Shown in pieces: positions 47,275 through 58,919 of a stretch of 64,000 nucleotides of DNA (the stretch's first letter is position 1; every line of letters begins with the position of its first letter). Source of the DNA: Coptis chinensis (taxonomy: Eukaryota; Streptophyta; Magnoliopsida; Ranunculales; Ranunculaceae); the NCBI GenBank assembly GCA_015680905.1, contig CM027378.1:4030001-4094000 (forward strand). Direction: 5' to 3'. A program made the position numbers and the translations under genes. The notes under the pieces were generated by a model, which ran no database searches, was not told where the DNA came from, and worked only from the letters and a program-made list of their open reading frames with translations.

Positions 47275-49045
47275 AGGTGTAAAGGACATCCCACCAGTCA
47301 CGTGATGTGCACAAGACTCACATGGAACGACTTTTTTAATATAACACGACCCAGATATACGGGTACTCTTCTCACTCGCTATATCAGAAGACTCACATAC
47401 TCAGTAGCCCTAGTGACTCATCACTCGACCGCACCTCGTGACGTCATCACATGCTACTATCATCATTACTAACTTTATCCTTAAGCCTCTTTCCCACTAT
47501 AATACATGTACCATATATTATAGCCATCTACCATCATTATGGAAGACACCATCATTACACCCTATGCCAACTCAGATAAACCTAAATGCCTACAGCTACT
47601 ATCTGTGTGCCCCTCATAGACACATGTCATTCATCTCGACCACACATCTGTACTCATCAGTACACGTGTTGCATCCGATGCACACTCCTAATGCCTATAA
47701 AAGCCACCCTTCAAGAAGTACGTGTGGCTTGATTCCAGTCTTGTCGATTAATCCTAACATGAGTTACTAACTCTCATCCCATTATTTTTTCTCAATATAC
47801 AAACTGAATACGTAGGCATCTTCATCCACATGAAGATCAGCCATTGACAACAAACAAAACCATCCCCTTCTCATTATCATAACCTAAGAGCTAAGCCTTA
47901 ACTTAGTGTAAATTTAGACATTTACATTTGGTGATGTCTGTGGTTGATTCCTTGAGAATTCGACAACTCACTTAGCTTTACCCCAGCGATCAACTTCTCT
48001 CCTTCACTTTCCTGATGGAAATTGACCCACCTCCCCCCACCACCGCTGAACTTGCGGATCAGCTACGATCGTTACAGGAACAATATGATGCCTTTAAGGC
48101 TACTCACCCTGATCCACTTGCAACTAGTTCTAAAGCAGGCAATCAGGTTGAAGCTGCCACCTTAGCTATTGCTCCATGTCTCCTTGCCATCACTGACCTG
48201 CATGGAAGTAAAGATATGTCCCAAGCTTATGCACACCCTCTAAAAATTCGATGATTCACCCCTCAACACTAAAGACATTCAAGAGACTGCTGCCCCTCTA
48301 CACTTCCAGCAACCCAAGTTCACGATGTACACTTCCAAGTTCCATTTGTCATTTTGAGCACATCAAAAGCTTTCTCCAGCATCTGACGATGTACACTCAC
48401 CTAGATGGATTACTGTGCCGCATCTTCCCATCCACCTTTAAAGGTCCAGCTCTTAAATGGTTCTTCGACCTGCCTGCCACCTCCATTGCTAACTTCTCTT
48501 CCTTCAAAACCCTTTTTGCCAAGGAATTCTATCATAATCGTGCCAAACAACGTACCCACAACGGCCACCATCTTCAAAACCCATAAGCAACCCTCTAAAC
48601 CACTCGAGTCTTACCTCCAACACTTAAAGAAAGCTGTTTTGTCACTCGACCACACTCTGCCCCCCCCCCGAGTCGATCATCATCATCGCTTTCAGAAATG
48701 GCCTGACCCCCACTTCTCCACTTAGTCGTTCTTTGCTGCGAGGCGACTTAACCACTTTGAGTGATCTCTATAAAAATGTGGACAAGTGCATCAAGGAAGA
48801 GAGTGGCCTCACCGCACTCGCAGAACGAACCGAGCATGTTGATACTATATCAGATCATGAACCCCGACCCAAGCGCCCCTGGGACCCTGACAGTGATTTT
48901 TATACCAGTCCGTGCGCCCCCACGCTCTTCACTAGTTCCTCGCGTGTACACACCTCTTAATCGACCTTTGTCCTACATCTACAACCACTTCAAGAACACC
49001 AACTGGTCTAAACCTTATGTTCGACCCATACAAGAAATTCCATGA
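47275..49045 (+). mobile_element. Ty3/gypsy 5' remnant (LTR, leader and gag piece)
   Basis: A probable LTR with a TATAAAAG box (about 47,696) ends near 47,920. It is followed by TTTGGTGATGTCTGTGG, close to the TTTGGCGCCGTCTGTGG leader seen behind many plant gypsy LTRs. Gag-like frames follow: MEIDPPPPTTAELADQLRSL (48,015), then HIKSFLQHLTMYTHLDGLLC and FPSTFKGPALKWFFDLPA (about 48,350-48,480), the Retrotrans_gag signature. Frames are broken. No protease, reverse transcriptase or second LTR is present. The left LTR limit is approximate. Confidence 0.68.
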
Positions 49046-49319
49046 CATTCGGTCCCATCCCACCGACCACATCACCTGATTTAAAATCATCTCAAGCCTT
49101 TCTGTGCCATTTGGGTCAGTTTATAAGACAAATGTAATATATATATATAACACAAGATGTTGTACTAGCCAAACATGGATGCCTTGGGGTTACCTTTTTC
49201 TTTGCAGCCATTAATGTTTTAGGTAGCTGCTACGTACTGTCTGTTGTTTCTGCATATTTGTTTTCCTCGAATTGACAAGTTTCTTTCTTTCTTTCTTTTA
49301 ATATAACTATTACTATTGT

Positions 49320-49720
49320 TGTTGTGAATAGGACAATGTAGAAACAATGTTATCCACAACAAATAGATCAATCCTACACAAAGATCGATCCTTCTTACTA
49401 GATAAGACTTCAACACCCTCCAAGTAATATCCCAACACTTCTCAATATCAAATAACAAGCATATAAAGTAAAACAATTAATGTAAAGGAAGAACAAACCA
49501 CAAGACGAGATATATCGTGGTTCAGCAATTTGCCTACGTCTACACTACGAGTTCCAAGCTTTACTAGATGTCCAGAGTAACAGATTACAAGATCTCTCAA
49601 TTCACTCACAAAGAATGAACACTCAACTCACAAAGAATTGCTCCTTTATAATCTCTCTATTTCTTGGTTTTGGTTAGGTTAAGTTTTTACAGAAAAAACT
49701 TATATTTATACCCTTTTTTA
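49320..49720 (-). repeat. Inverted partial LTR related to copia 3
   Basis: Reverse-complemented, this stretch matches the R/U5 part of the 51,378-51,938 LTR: ATATCTCGTCTTGTGGTTTG, GGACATCTAGTAAAGCTTGG, CTATTTGTTGTGG. Similarity stops near 49,715 and U3 differs, so it is a truncated LTR or an LTR of a sister family. Confidence 0.82.
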
Positions 49721-50790
49721 GTTTCTTGGTGAAGCCTTCAAAATTTGATTCCCCATGTACCCTTTTTTAGCCCTTACATGGGTGGCAGAAATTTGGACAT
49801 CATTTCAGGTTCTTGATCAGATCTTTCAAGAGTTATTTGTTTATAGTATATTACTAAAGGACTAATAGAGTTGGAATAGTTGAAGAAAAGCATGAACTCA
49901 TGGTGCTTCTTGAAATGGAAGCTAACATTTTGACTATGGACAGGTAAGCGTTATGTTTTCAACTTTGGAGAAGATTGCACAAACGAACCCAAAATATGCT
50001 GATATTGTGCTTTCAGAAAACTATGCTACCTTCCAGAATAGGTAGTATACGAAGTTAGCTTTTGCTTTTCTTTCTTAGCAAGTAAGTTTTACATGAATGA
50101 AGAAAAAGACTGGAAAAACAAACTAAGGGGAGTGAGGGGACGTGCAGCACCCTAAGTAGATTTAGGTAAGAAATCTATAGGTTGTTGAGGTTGATATATA
50201 ATACTTTTAGAAAAGTAGTGTCTGCTAGCTTATAATTCTGATTCCTGCATCCAACAAGCACTGATTTGAAGTTATTACATGCAGCCTGTATGACCTAGCT
50301 AATGTTGTGCTCACACTAGCAAAGTTCTACCACCAGGCAAGCGAATCGTATGAACAAGCATGTACTCGACATATCAATATGATCATATACTTTGTAAGTG
50401 TGATCTCTGGCTTTCTTTATATGTGAGATCTTGCGTCTGTGTTAGTTTGAGCTTCCAGTAAACTTGCTTTGATTGCCTGGATATTCTTTTGTGTGTATGA
50501 ATTTTAAACTTGAAATTTTCAGCAATTCGAAAAGCTCTTCCAGTTTGGTTGAAAAATTGAGGACTTGATGTACACAATCACACCAGAGGAGGTTTGCTTG
50601 TTTATTTCTCATGATGATATATGTTTGTTTCTTTCCTGAACTTACTTCAATATGCTATTGCTAATGTGGATCCCATCACTATTTATTGTGACTTTGTTCT
50701 CCATAATCGATGGGCACTATAATGGCAAACTTGTTTTTTCCTAGGTGTCTATTTTCTGTCTTGATTCGTTCCAAACAGTGGTGGTGGTAT

Positions 50791-51202
50791 TAGTAAATAA
50801 AAACGACTAAAAAGGGTATCGAAATTTACAAGTTTTGACAATATGGGGACTAAATTTTTTTTTTCGGTCAAATTGAGGACCAAATTTTTTAATTTTTCCA
50901 ATATGGAGACTAGTTACACATGTAGTCTAAATTTCTCGCATGGTGTTTCATAATTCACAAGTTACATACATTGTTATACACTTTCTTATCAAAGTATACC
51001 CATGCTACAACCTCATGACCATCGAAATTAATTCGAATTGTGAAACACCGTGTGAGAATTTTAAATGTCATGTTACACATGTCCCCACATTGCAAAAATT
51101 AAAAAGTTTGGTCCCCAATTTGACCGAAAAAAAAAAATTTAGTTCCCGTATTGTCAAAACTTGTAAAGTTCAATACCCTTTTTAATCGTTTTTCGTTTAG
51201 TA
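50791..51202. mobile_element. Foldback MITE with arms of about 150 bp
   Basis: The left arm contains AAAAAGGGTATCGAAATTTA and TTTTGACAATATGGGGACTA. The right arm, reverse-complemented, contains AAAAAGGGTATTGAACTTTA and TTTTGACAATACGGGAACTA. The inverted similarity extends nearly to the centre (GTGTTTCATAATTCAC / GAATTGTGAAACAC). No target duplication is clear. It lies in the interrupted SEC3 intron. Confidence 0.75.
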
Positions 51203-51377
51203 AAACATTGATGTGGCTTGGGTTGAATTTCAATGAATTAGAGAGTGGAGACTACTTTAGTAGACCTTTTTTAATTGGTAGAATAAAATGGTTAGAAAAA
51301 TAGAAATAAAACTCAGAAATAGAAAATGATGTAACACAAAGGCCGAAGCAACTTTGAATAAATTACACCATTAAGAT

Positions 51378-51938
51378 TGTAGAGAAAAAGACATATGTTT
51401 CTCTCTGGTGTGAGGGGCACGACCCGCGCTCTATTTATGCCTGGAGAAGGCGCGCCCCGCGCTCGACTTTGGCTTGCCGAGGGCGCGACCTGCGCTCCAT
51501 CGTATTTCAACATGAATTCACTGTTTTGAAAGTTTTTTTTTGAAACAGTATAAATATAGGTTTTTTCTGTAGAAACCTAACTTAACCAAAACCAAGAAAG
51601 AGAGAGATTATAAGAGAGCAATTCTTTGTGAGTTGAGTGTTCATTCTTTGTGAGTGAATTGAGAGACTTGTAATCTGTTACTCAGGACATCTAGTAAAGC
51701 TTGGAACTCGTAGTGTGGACGTAGGCAAATTGCCAAACCACGATATATCTCGTATTGTGGTTTGTTCTTCTTTTACATTAATTGTTTTATTTTATATGCT
51801 TGTTATTTGATATTGAGAAGTGTTGTGATATTGCTTGGAGGGTGTTGAAGTCTTGTCTAATGAGAAGGATCGATCCTTGTGTAGGATTGATCTATTTGTT
51901 GTGGGTAACATTGTTTCCGCATTGTTCTATTCATAACA
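51378..51938 (+). repeat. 5' LTR of copia 3
   Basis: Starts TGTAGAGAAAAAGACATA and ends TTCATAACA. It holds a TATA-like TATAAATATAGG near 51,550 and a GC-rich block of CGCGACCCGCGCTC-type motifs in U3. Confidence 0.93.
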
Positions 51939-52064
51939 ATTGGTATCGGAGCGTAGGTATATGACCTAGGATTTTGAGTTTAGTGCTCGAAATTTGTGTA
52001 TACAAGGTGTTCGATTAAATTCGGAAGTGAAAGTGTTTTTTTGGTTATTGTGTGTAACTTGAAA

Positions 52065-53092
52065 GATGGCTTCCAAGATGTCAAACGCAAGGTTTGAAGT
52101 AGAGAAGTTTAATGGGAAGAATAACTTTGAGATTTGGCAAGTCTAAGTAAAGGACATCCTCATCCAACAAGGTTTGCACAAGGCTTTAAAGGAGATTAAA
52201 TCTAAGGTGGCGAGTATGAGTAATGATGATTGGGAAGAGTTCGACCTTCAGGCTTGTTCATCAATCTGGTTATGTCTTGCTAATGATGTCATGTATAGTG
52301 TGATGGGAGAAAATACCGCTGTCGGTATTTGGCTCAAACTAGAGTCTATGTATATGACCAAGAGCATGACGAACAAGATGTACCTTAAGAAGCGTCTTTA
52401 TTGGTACATGATGGTGGATGGTTCAACGATGCAAGAGCACGTTAGTGAATTCCGTCAACGTCTAGCGGATTATTTGAATGTTGGCATGAAGATGGATGAT
52501 GAGGATCAAGCGGCATGTTTAATATTCTCCTTGCCAGAAAGCTATGAGCATCTAATGACTACATTTATGAACAGAGAAGACGTTGATCTTGACGAAGTTC
52601 AGAGTGCACTTCTTTCTTATGAGTTGATGAAGAAGACATGTATAGAGAATAGCATTAATGCAGGTCAGGGGTTAGTGGCAAGAGGAAGGTCACATGAAAA
52701 GGCTTCTTCAAGTAATGAGAAGCCAAGAGCATGACAAACAAGATGTACCTTAAGAAGCATCTTTATTGGTACATGATGGTGGATGGTTCAACGATGCAAG
52801 AGCACGTTAGTGAATTCCGTCAACGTCTAGCGGATTATTTGAATGTTGGCATGAAGATGGATGATGAGGATCAAGCGACATGTTTAATAATCTCCTTGCC
52901 AGAAAGGTATGAGCATCTAATGACTACATTTATGAACAGAGAAGACGTTGATCTTGACGAAGTTCAGAGTGCACTTCTTTCTTATGAGTTGATGAAGAAG
53001 ACATGTATAGAGAATAACATTAATGCAGGTCAGGGGTTAGTGGAAAGAGGAAGGTCACATGAGAAGGCTTCTTCAAGTAATGAGAAGTCTAG
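52065..53092 (+). pseudogene. copia 3 gag with an internal 365-bp tandem duplication
   Basis: The start is the ATG at 52,065 (MASKMSNARFEVEKFNGKNN), with an early TAA near 52,144. From there DILIQQGLHKALKEIKSK and YMTKSMTNKMYLKK read on. The segment 52,361-52,725 is repeated almost exactly at 52,726-53,090 (both begin AGAGCATGAC). Because 365 is not a multiple of three, the first copy runs into TGA at 52,732-52,734 and the second copy reads in another frame into pol. The gag domain is the UBN2 type that forms the particle shell. Confidence 0.9.
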
Positions 53093-56000
53093 GTCCAAGT
53101 CAAAAAAGCCTTTGACACATGTGAAGTGCTACAATTGCGATGAAAAGGGACATAATGCAAGTAATTGTCCTCACCCGAAGAAAGAGAACAAGAGAGATGG
53201 TAAGAAGAAAGGTAAGGCAAAAATTGAGGCAAGTTATGCTTCAGGCTCTGAAAGGGACGAGTTGAGTCTCTGTGTGTCCACACAAGACTATATGGCCGAA
53301 AGGTGGATTCTTGATTCCAGATGTTCCTACCATATGTGCCCTAATAGAAAGTGGTTTACTTCTTATGAGAGCATTAATGGTGGTTCCATTTTGATGGGTA
53401 GTGACGTTGCTTGTAAGACGGTAGGAATTGGAACTATACGGGTCAAGATCCATGATGGTATAGTGAGGACTTTAATTGATGTGAGGCATGTTCCTGAGCT
53501 AAAGAAAAACCTTATTTCTCTTGGTACCTTGGATTCCAAAGGTCACAAGTTTGTGGGCGAAGGTGGAGTCCTAAAGATTGTCAGTGGCTCTTTAACTGTT
53601 ATGAAGGGTCAAAGACATGGAACCTTGTATACTTTGATGGGTAGTACGGTGGTAGGCAATATAGCAGTGGTTGCATGTAGTGATGATTCTGAATGCACTA
53701 AGATGTGGCATATGCGACTAGGGCATATGAGTGAAAAAGGTTTGTCTGAGTTGTGCAAGCGAGGGTTCTTGAAGGACTTGAAGAAGCCAAGTATGGGGTT
53801 CTGTGAGCATTGCGTCTATAGGAAGCAGTGAAGAGTCAAGTTCAAGTCAAGCAAGCACACGACAACAGGCATCCTTAACTATGTGCATATAGATGTTTGG
53901 GGACCCTCCAGAGTAGCTTCAAAGGGAGGTAACCGTTATTATGTCTCATTCATTGATGATCATACCCGCTATGTGTGGGTGTATATGATTAAAACGAAAG
54001 ATGAAGTGTTTGAGACATTTAAGAAGTGGAAGGCAAGGGTTGAGAATCGTACATATAGGAAGGTAAAGACACTACGGTTTGACAATGGTACTGAGTATAC
54101 CTATGGGCCTTTTCAAGAGTTTTGTGCGCAACATGGAATTGCTAGACACTGGATAGTCAGGGGCACGCCTCAGCAGAATGGAATGGCAGAGAGGATGAAT
54201 AGAACCTTGCTTGAAAGAGCGAGATATTTGTTGTCTAATGCCAGTCTAGGCAAAGAGTATTGGGCAGATGTAGTGTCCATGGCGTGTTACCTGTATAATA
54301 GGTCACCAGTTCCAGCTATAGATTACAAGACACCTTATAAGGTGTGGTCAGGTAACCCAGCTGATTATAGTATTTTGCGAGTGTTTGGATCGACTGCTTA
54401 CTACCATGTGAGGGGAGAGCAAACTAGATCCTAGAGCTAAGAAAGCCATATTCTTAGGCTTCACAAATTGGGTAAAGGGATACATATTGTGGTGTCTAGA
54501 AGACCACAAGTTCCTGGTCAGTAGAGATGTTACGTTTGATGAGACTTTCGTGTTATCTTTCAGTAAGCCGGAAAAAGTTGGGCATAATGGTGAATCTATA
54601 GAAGTTTAAGCCACTGAGCTTGAGTTGTCTGATGCAGCAGATGACTGGTTGGTTCATGATGAGGTACCAAATCATGGAACCACACAGCAACAGGAAGAAG
54701 AGCAAAAGAATCCGCAACTTGAATTGGCTGACCCTAGGCCAAAGAGACAAGTTAAAGAAGTGCACAAGTATGGGAACGAGAAGCCAATGAAACACTATGG
54801 TCAGGTAGATTTAGTGGCATATGCACTGAATATCGAAGATGATGAGCCAGATAGCTTCAAAGAGGCTGTTAGAGATGTTCATTATAGAGATTGGTTGGTT
54901 GCTATGCAAGAAGAGATGGAGTCTCTTGATAAAAATCACACATGTGACCTAGTTTTATTGCCAAAGGGAAAAAGGACTATCGGCAGTAAATGAGTGTTCA
55001 AAAAGAAAGATGTCCTTTCTAAGTCCGACAGTACTGGGTACAAGGCAAGAGTAGTAGCAAAGAGTTTTTCACAGAAGAAAGGAGTCGACTACAATGAGGT
55101 ATTTTCCCCGGTGGTCAAACATACTTCCATTCGTGTGTTATTGAGTTTAGTTGCTCACTTCGACTTGGTGTTAGAGCAACTTGATGTTAAAACTGTTTTC
55201 TTGCATGGGGACTTGGAGGAAGAGATCTATATGAGACAACCTGAAAGGTTTGTTGTTACTGAGAAAGAAGATCATGTCTGTAAATTGAATCGGTTACTGT
55301 ATGGGTAAAGCAATCACCCAGGCAATGGTACAAGCGCTTTGACACATTCATGATGCAACATGAGTACACGCGAAGTAAGTATGACTGTTGTGTTTACTTT
55401 CATAGGCTTCGTGGTAATGACTTCATCTATCTCCTGCTTTATGTGGATGACATGCTTATTGCTTCCAAAAGCATGGTGGAGATAGACAAGTTGAAATCTC
55501 AACTTAGCTCTGAGTTTGAGATGAAAGACTTAGGTGAAGCCAAGAAGATATTGGGCATGGAGATTGACAGAGATAGGAAGAAGCGACGAATAGTTATATC
55601 TCAGAAGAAATATCTTCAGAAAGTAATTTCTTGTTTTGGTATGGAGAATACAAAGTCAGTTTCTACTCCTTTGGCTGGGCATTTTAGGCTTTCAGCTAAG
55701 TTCTTTCCTAGTTCGGTGGAGGAACAAAAGCATATGGATAATGTTCCTTATGCAAGTGCTGTGGGCAGTTTGATGTATGTTATGGTGTGAACATGCCCAG
55801 ACATTTCACAGGCAGTTAGTGTTGTAAGCAGGTATATGGCAAATCCTGGGAAGCATCATTGGGAGGCAGTGAAATGGGTACTAAGGTACTTGAAGGGTAC
55901 CTTGGATGTGGGATTAGTTTATGGTGGAGGCACTTGTTATGTCAGTGGGTATGTGGATTCAGATTATGCATGTGAACTAGATAGACGACGATCGACTACT

Positions 56001-56370
56001 GGTTATGTGTTTATGATGCATGGTGCACCGGTTAGTTGGAGGTCTATGCTACAGGCTACAGTTGCTCTATCTACTACTGAGGCAGAGTATATGGCAGTGG
56101 CAAAGGTAGTGAAAGAGGCACTATGGCTTCGAGGTCTTCTAGATGATATGGGTATTCAGCAAAACAATGTTGCTTTGTATTGTGATAGTCAGAGTGCTAT
56201 TCATTTGGCGAAGAACTAGGTTCATCATGCTCGGACCAAGCATATTGATGTCCATTATCACTTTATATGGGATGTCGTTGAGGATGGTGATGTAGCACTT
56301 GAGAAAGTGGACACCCATGACAACCCTGCTGATATGTTGAGAAAGGTTGTCACCGGAGTTAAGTTCTAAC
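53093..56370 (+). pseudogene. copia 3 pol (knuckle, protease, integrase, RT, RNase H)
   Basis: Zinc knuckle CYNCDEKGHNASNC (about 53,130). Protease reads WILDSRCSYHMCPN (about 53,305), where the expected catalytic DSG is DSR. Gag-pre-integrase MWHMRLGHMSEKGLSEL. Integrase HIDVWGPSRVASKGG, FIDDHTRYVWVY, FDNGTEYTYGPF and PQQNGMAERMNRTL (D, D and E present). Reverse transcriptase YKARVVAKSFSQKKGVDYNE and YVDDMLIAS (about 55,440). RNase H YVDSDYACELDRRRSTTGYV and STTEAEYMAVAK, then KHIDVHYHF. Stops or frameshifts occur near 53,829, 54,430, 54,991, 55,306, 55,788 and 56,217. Confidence 0.92.
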
Positions 56371-56526
56371 ACTGTTTGGACTTGCTCCAAATCCTACATG
56401 CTTGAATGAGCCCTTTGTGGGCATGGCCCTTCGGGGCAGTTGACTGCGAGTCTTCCTTACTGGATGTGTTCTTGCTAGATGTGTTCGGCTCGGTTTTATT
56501 TGTTAAAACCTCACCGAGGTGGAGAA

Positions 56527-57076
56527 TGTAGAGAAAAAGACATATTTTTCTCTTTGGTGTGAAGGGCGCGACCCGTGCTCTATTTATGCCTGGAGAAGGC
56601 GCACCCCGCGCTCATGCCTTGGTCGACCTCCAGATGATTAGGCGCAACCCGCGCTCCACCGTATTTTAGCATGAATTCACTGTTTTAGAAGTTTTTTTTT
56701 TGAAACAGTATAAATATAGGTTTTTTCTGTAAAAACCTAACTTAACCAAAACCAAGAAAGAGAGAGATTGTAAGAGAGTAATTCTTTGTGAGTGAATTGA
56801 GAGACTTGTAATCTGTTACTCCGGACATCTAGTAAAGCTTGGAACTCACAGTGTGGATGTAGGCAAATTGCCGAACCACGATATATCTCGTCTTGTGGTT
56901 TGTTCTTCTTTTACATTAATTGTTTTACTTTATATGCTTGTTATTTGATATTGAGAAGTGTTGGGATATTGCTTGGAGGGTGTTGAAGTCTTGTCTAATG
57001 AGAATGATCGATCCTTGTGTAGGATTGATCTATTTGTTGTGGGTAACGTTGTTTCTGTATTGTTCTATTCACAACA
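56527..57076 (+). repeat. 3' LTR of copia 3
   Basis: Starts TGTAGAGAAAAAGACATA after a purine-rich GAGGTGGAGAA and ends TTCACAACA. Confidence 0.93.
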
Positions 57077-58135
57077 AAGATAATTGAAATAAATAAGCAA
57101 AAGTAGGGTTTGAAGAGAAAACGAATTTTGCTCTTCATTGAATAAAACATTAAAGCTAACATGTTTCTAGTTAAAATGGTTTATATAGAACCATTACTAA
57201 TTATAATCCTAGTTCTAATTTCAAATCAATTAGGAAACTTGTGAATAACCTAGTAAATCTAGAGTTTAATAGATGTAACTAATTTTAGGAACTTTCCATG
57301 TTCATGCATCAATATCTCCCGCTTGAAAAAAACTCGTCCTTGAGTTTGGAGTTACAAAAATCCACCGATGTAAAAAAGCTTTACATAATCATATATGTCC
57401 AAAACGTTCTTGCATTTAGCATTACCTCACGAAGGAACTATAGGCTTCTGCAGACCTGGGTTGTTTAGCATTACCTCATTGCTTCAGGATATGAGGAGTA
57501 TCCCCATTCGCCCAGTCATTCAAGTACTGTTTGAATGATGCTCTGAGCCTATCACTCATGTTGAAACTCTTTCGTCTTTTTTTAATATGAAATAATTTAC
57601 TGACTGAATTCTGTGGCTTACTATTTCTTTAATGCTCTTTAGATCCCTTTCCAGCTTGGACTATCCAAAATCCAGTTTATCTGGGGTAAGTCAGAGAAAA
57701 TATGCTTCAGAGCTTCTTGTCATATCCTGAATTTGCATCCATTGAGTTTTATGGCTTTTGTGTTACAGGTTGATAAGTCTATCAGTGCTATGTATAGAAA
57801 ATTACAAAAGAATCTAACTTCGGATGAGTTGCTACCATCTTTATGGGATAAATGCAAGGTACAATTATCTACTTCCTCTCGTGTGTATGAGGATGCATTG
57901 ATTTGTGTTTTAAATGTATTATCCTGCTTAAGTCGTTGTGTTCTTCCATGTCGAATATGAGCTGTTTTTTCCCCCTGGTTTCTGGGGTAATACTGTTGAC
58001 AACTGTGGTTTAGGGATTTGCTATATAGAGTGGCTAATCTAACATGCAAGATGTAAGGAAAACATGTCTATAATTGACTTTTCTATATATTGCAGAAGGA
58101 GTTTCTGGATAAGTATGAAAGCTTTACGCAACTGG

Positions 58136-58500
58136 CACTACAAAACTAATGACCTCCGCCAACGGACTACAACAGTCGGGAAAGAGATTACCCAACGGCC
58201 TGAAGAAGTCGGAGAGCCGTTGGAAAATGGCCAGTCAGGTTAGCCTACTTACTATTTTTGACTGTCGGAATAGGCCGTTGGCTAAAATATGCTACGCCGA
58301 CGGGTGTGTGACGGCTATTAACCATTAGAATGTACCCACTGTCTAGGGTCGTGGGCAAAATTTCCACTGCTCTGAACCATCGGAAAGTTACCTATGCCGA
58401 TTGTCTCTGTTGGACGCCAAAGCTGTTTCGGGACCACATGGAAATTGGTATGTAGCCGTCGGTAAAGAATGTTCCTGTGGACTTAATCCATCGGAAGAGT
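58136..58500 (+). repeat. CACTA terminus and subterminal repeats
   Basis: CACTACAAAA at the tip, followed by repeated 6-7-mers of CCGTTGG, CCAACGG and GTCGG type spread to about 58,490. In known CACTA elements such motifs bind the TNPA protein. Confidence 0.82.
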
Positions 58501-58823
58501 TATTTTTTTTTTAATTTAAACAAAATATATTTATTTTCCCTCTGCTCACATCAAAATAAGAGCCCTGTACAACATAACAAAAACTCTTTAACCCCTAAAA
58601 TTGCATTGTGAGCACCTTGACTAGATAAACATGTAGAAATGACTCAAGAAGATAAAGCTTACAAATTCGTTTAGTACACCATTGAAACGGGTAAAAACAA
58701 GGAGCAAAATTGTTTTAAAGCTTACAAATACTAACACCATATATTGTCTACTAAACCTTTCACTACACAAGCACAACCAGTTCCCACTATTGTTCTTACT
58801 CTTGTTGAAGCACCGAGAGTAGC

Positions 58824-58919
58824 TTAAGATGAAGTTGCTGATTTTAGGTATGCAATGAGATCGGCACGTTCATGAGCCTTCTTAAATCCATGAAAAACCA
58901 TATTTGTTTTAGGAATGTA
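58824..58919 (-). pseudogene. Cytochrome c C-terminal exon captured in the CACTA element
   Basis: The minus-strand reading after a TTTTGTAG acceptor is [23 protein letters not shown], then YLKSATSS and TAA. This matches the conserved end of plant cytochrome c ([29 protein letters not shown]), the mobile electron carrier between complexes III and IV. The conserved Gly of IPGTK is missing. No haem-binding CxxCH exon was found nearby, so this is a fragment, not a gene. Confidence 0.85.

Larger units (their letters stand above)
51378..57076 (+). mobile_element. Ty1/copia retrotransposon 3, full length with 5-bp target duplication
   Basis: The LTRs are 51,378-51,938 (561 bp) and 56,527-57,076 (550 bp), each TG...CA. 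AAGAT lies directly before (51,373-51,377) and after (57,077-57,081). The primer site TTGGTATCGGAGC follows the 5' LTR. LTR differences include a missing segment of about 20 bp and a diverged GC-rich patch. Internal genes carry stops, so it is structurally complete but not autonomous. Gag and integrase phrases suggest the Tork (Tnt1-like) group. Confidence 0.95.
49944..58135 (+). pseudogene. SEC3: Exocyst subunit SEC3 fragment, split by copia 3 and cut by a CACTA element
   Basis: Recognised exons: 49944-50041 ([20 protein letters not shown]), 50285-50393 ([20 protein letters not shown]), 50523-50591 (QFEKLFQFG, stop, KIEDLMYTITPEE), 57643-57685 (IPFQLGLSK), 57769-57858 ([20 protein letters not shown]), 58096-58135 (KEFLDKYESFTQL). 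Order and junctions follow the C-terminal part of plant SEC3. SEC3 tethers secretory vesicles at the plasma membrane as part of the exocyst. A TGA at 50,550-50,552 replaces an expected Arg codon. The exon after IPFQLGLSK lacks the usual LRKMLKSSLSG-type block. A foldback MITE and a 5.7-kb copia lie in one intron. The last exon breaks at the CACTA terminus. No upstream SEC3 exons are seen, so this is a 5'- and 3'-truncated pseudogene. Confidence 0.88.

Noticed and set aside
49943..49950. CAG|GTAAGCG read as a splice donor
   Set aside because: GTA AGC GTT ATG encodes VSVM, which aligns with SEC3, so the CAG is an acceptor and GTAAGC is coding.
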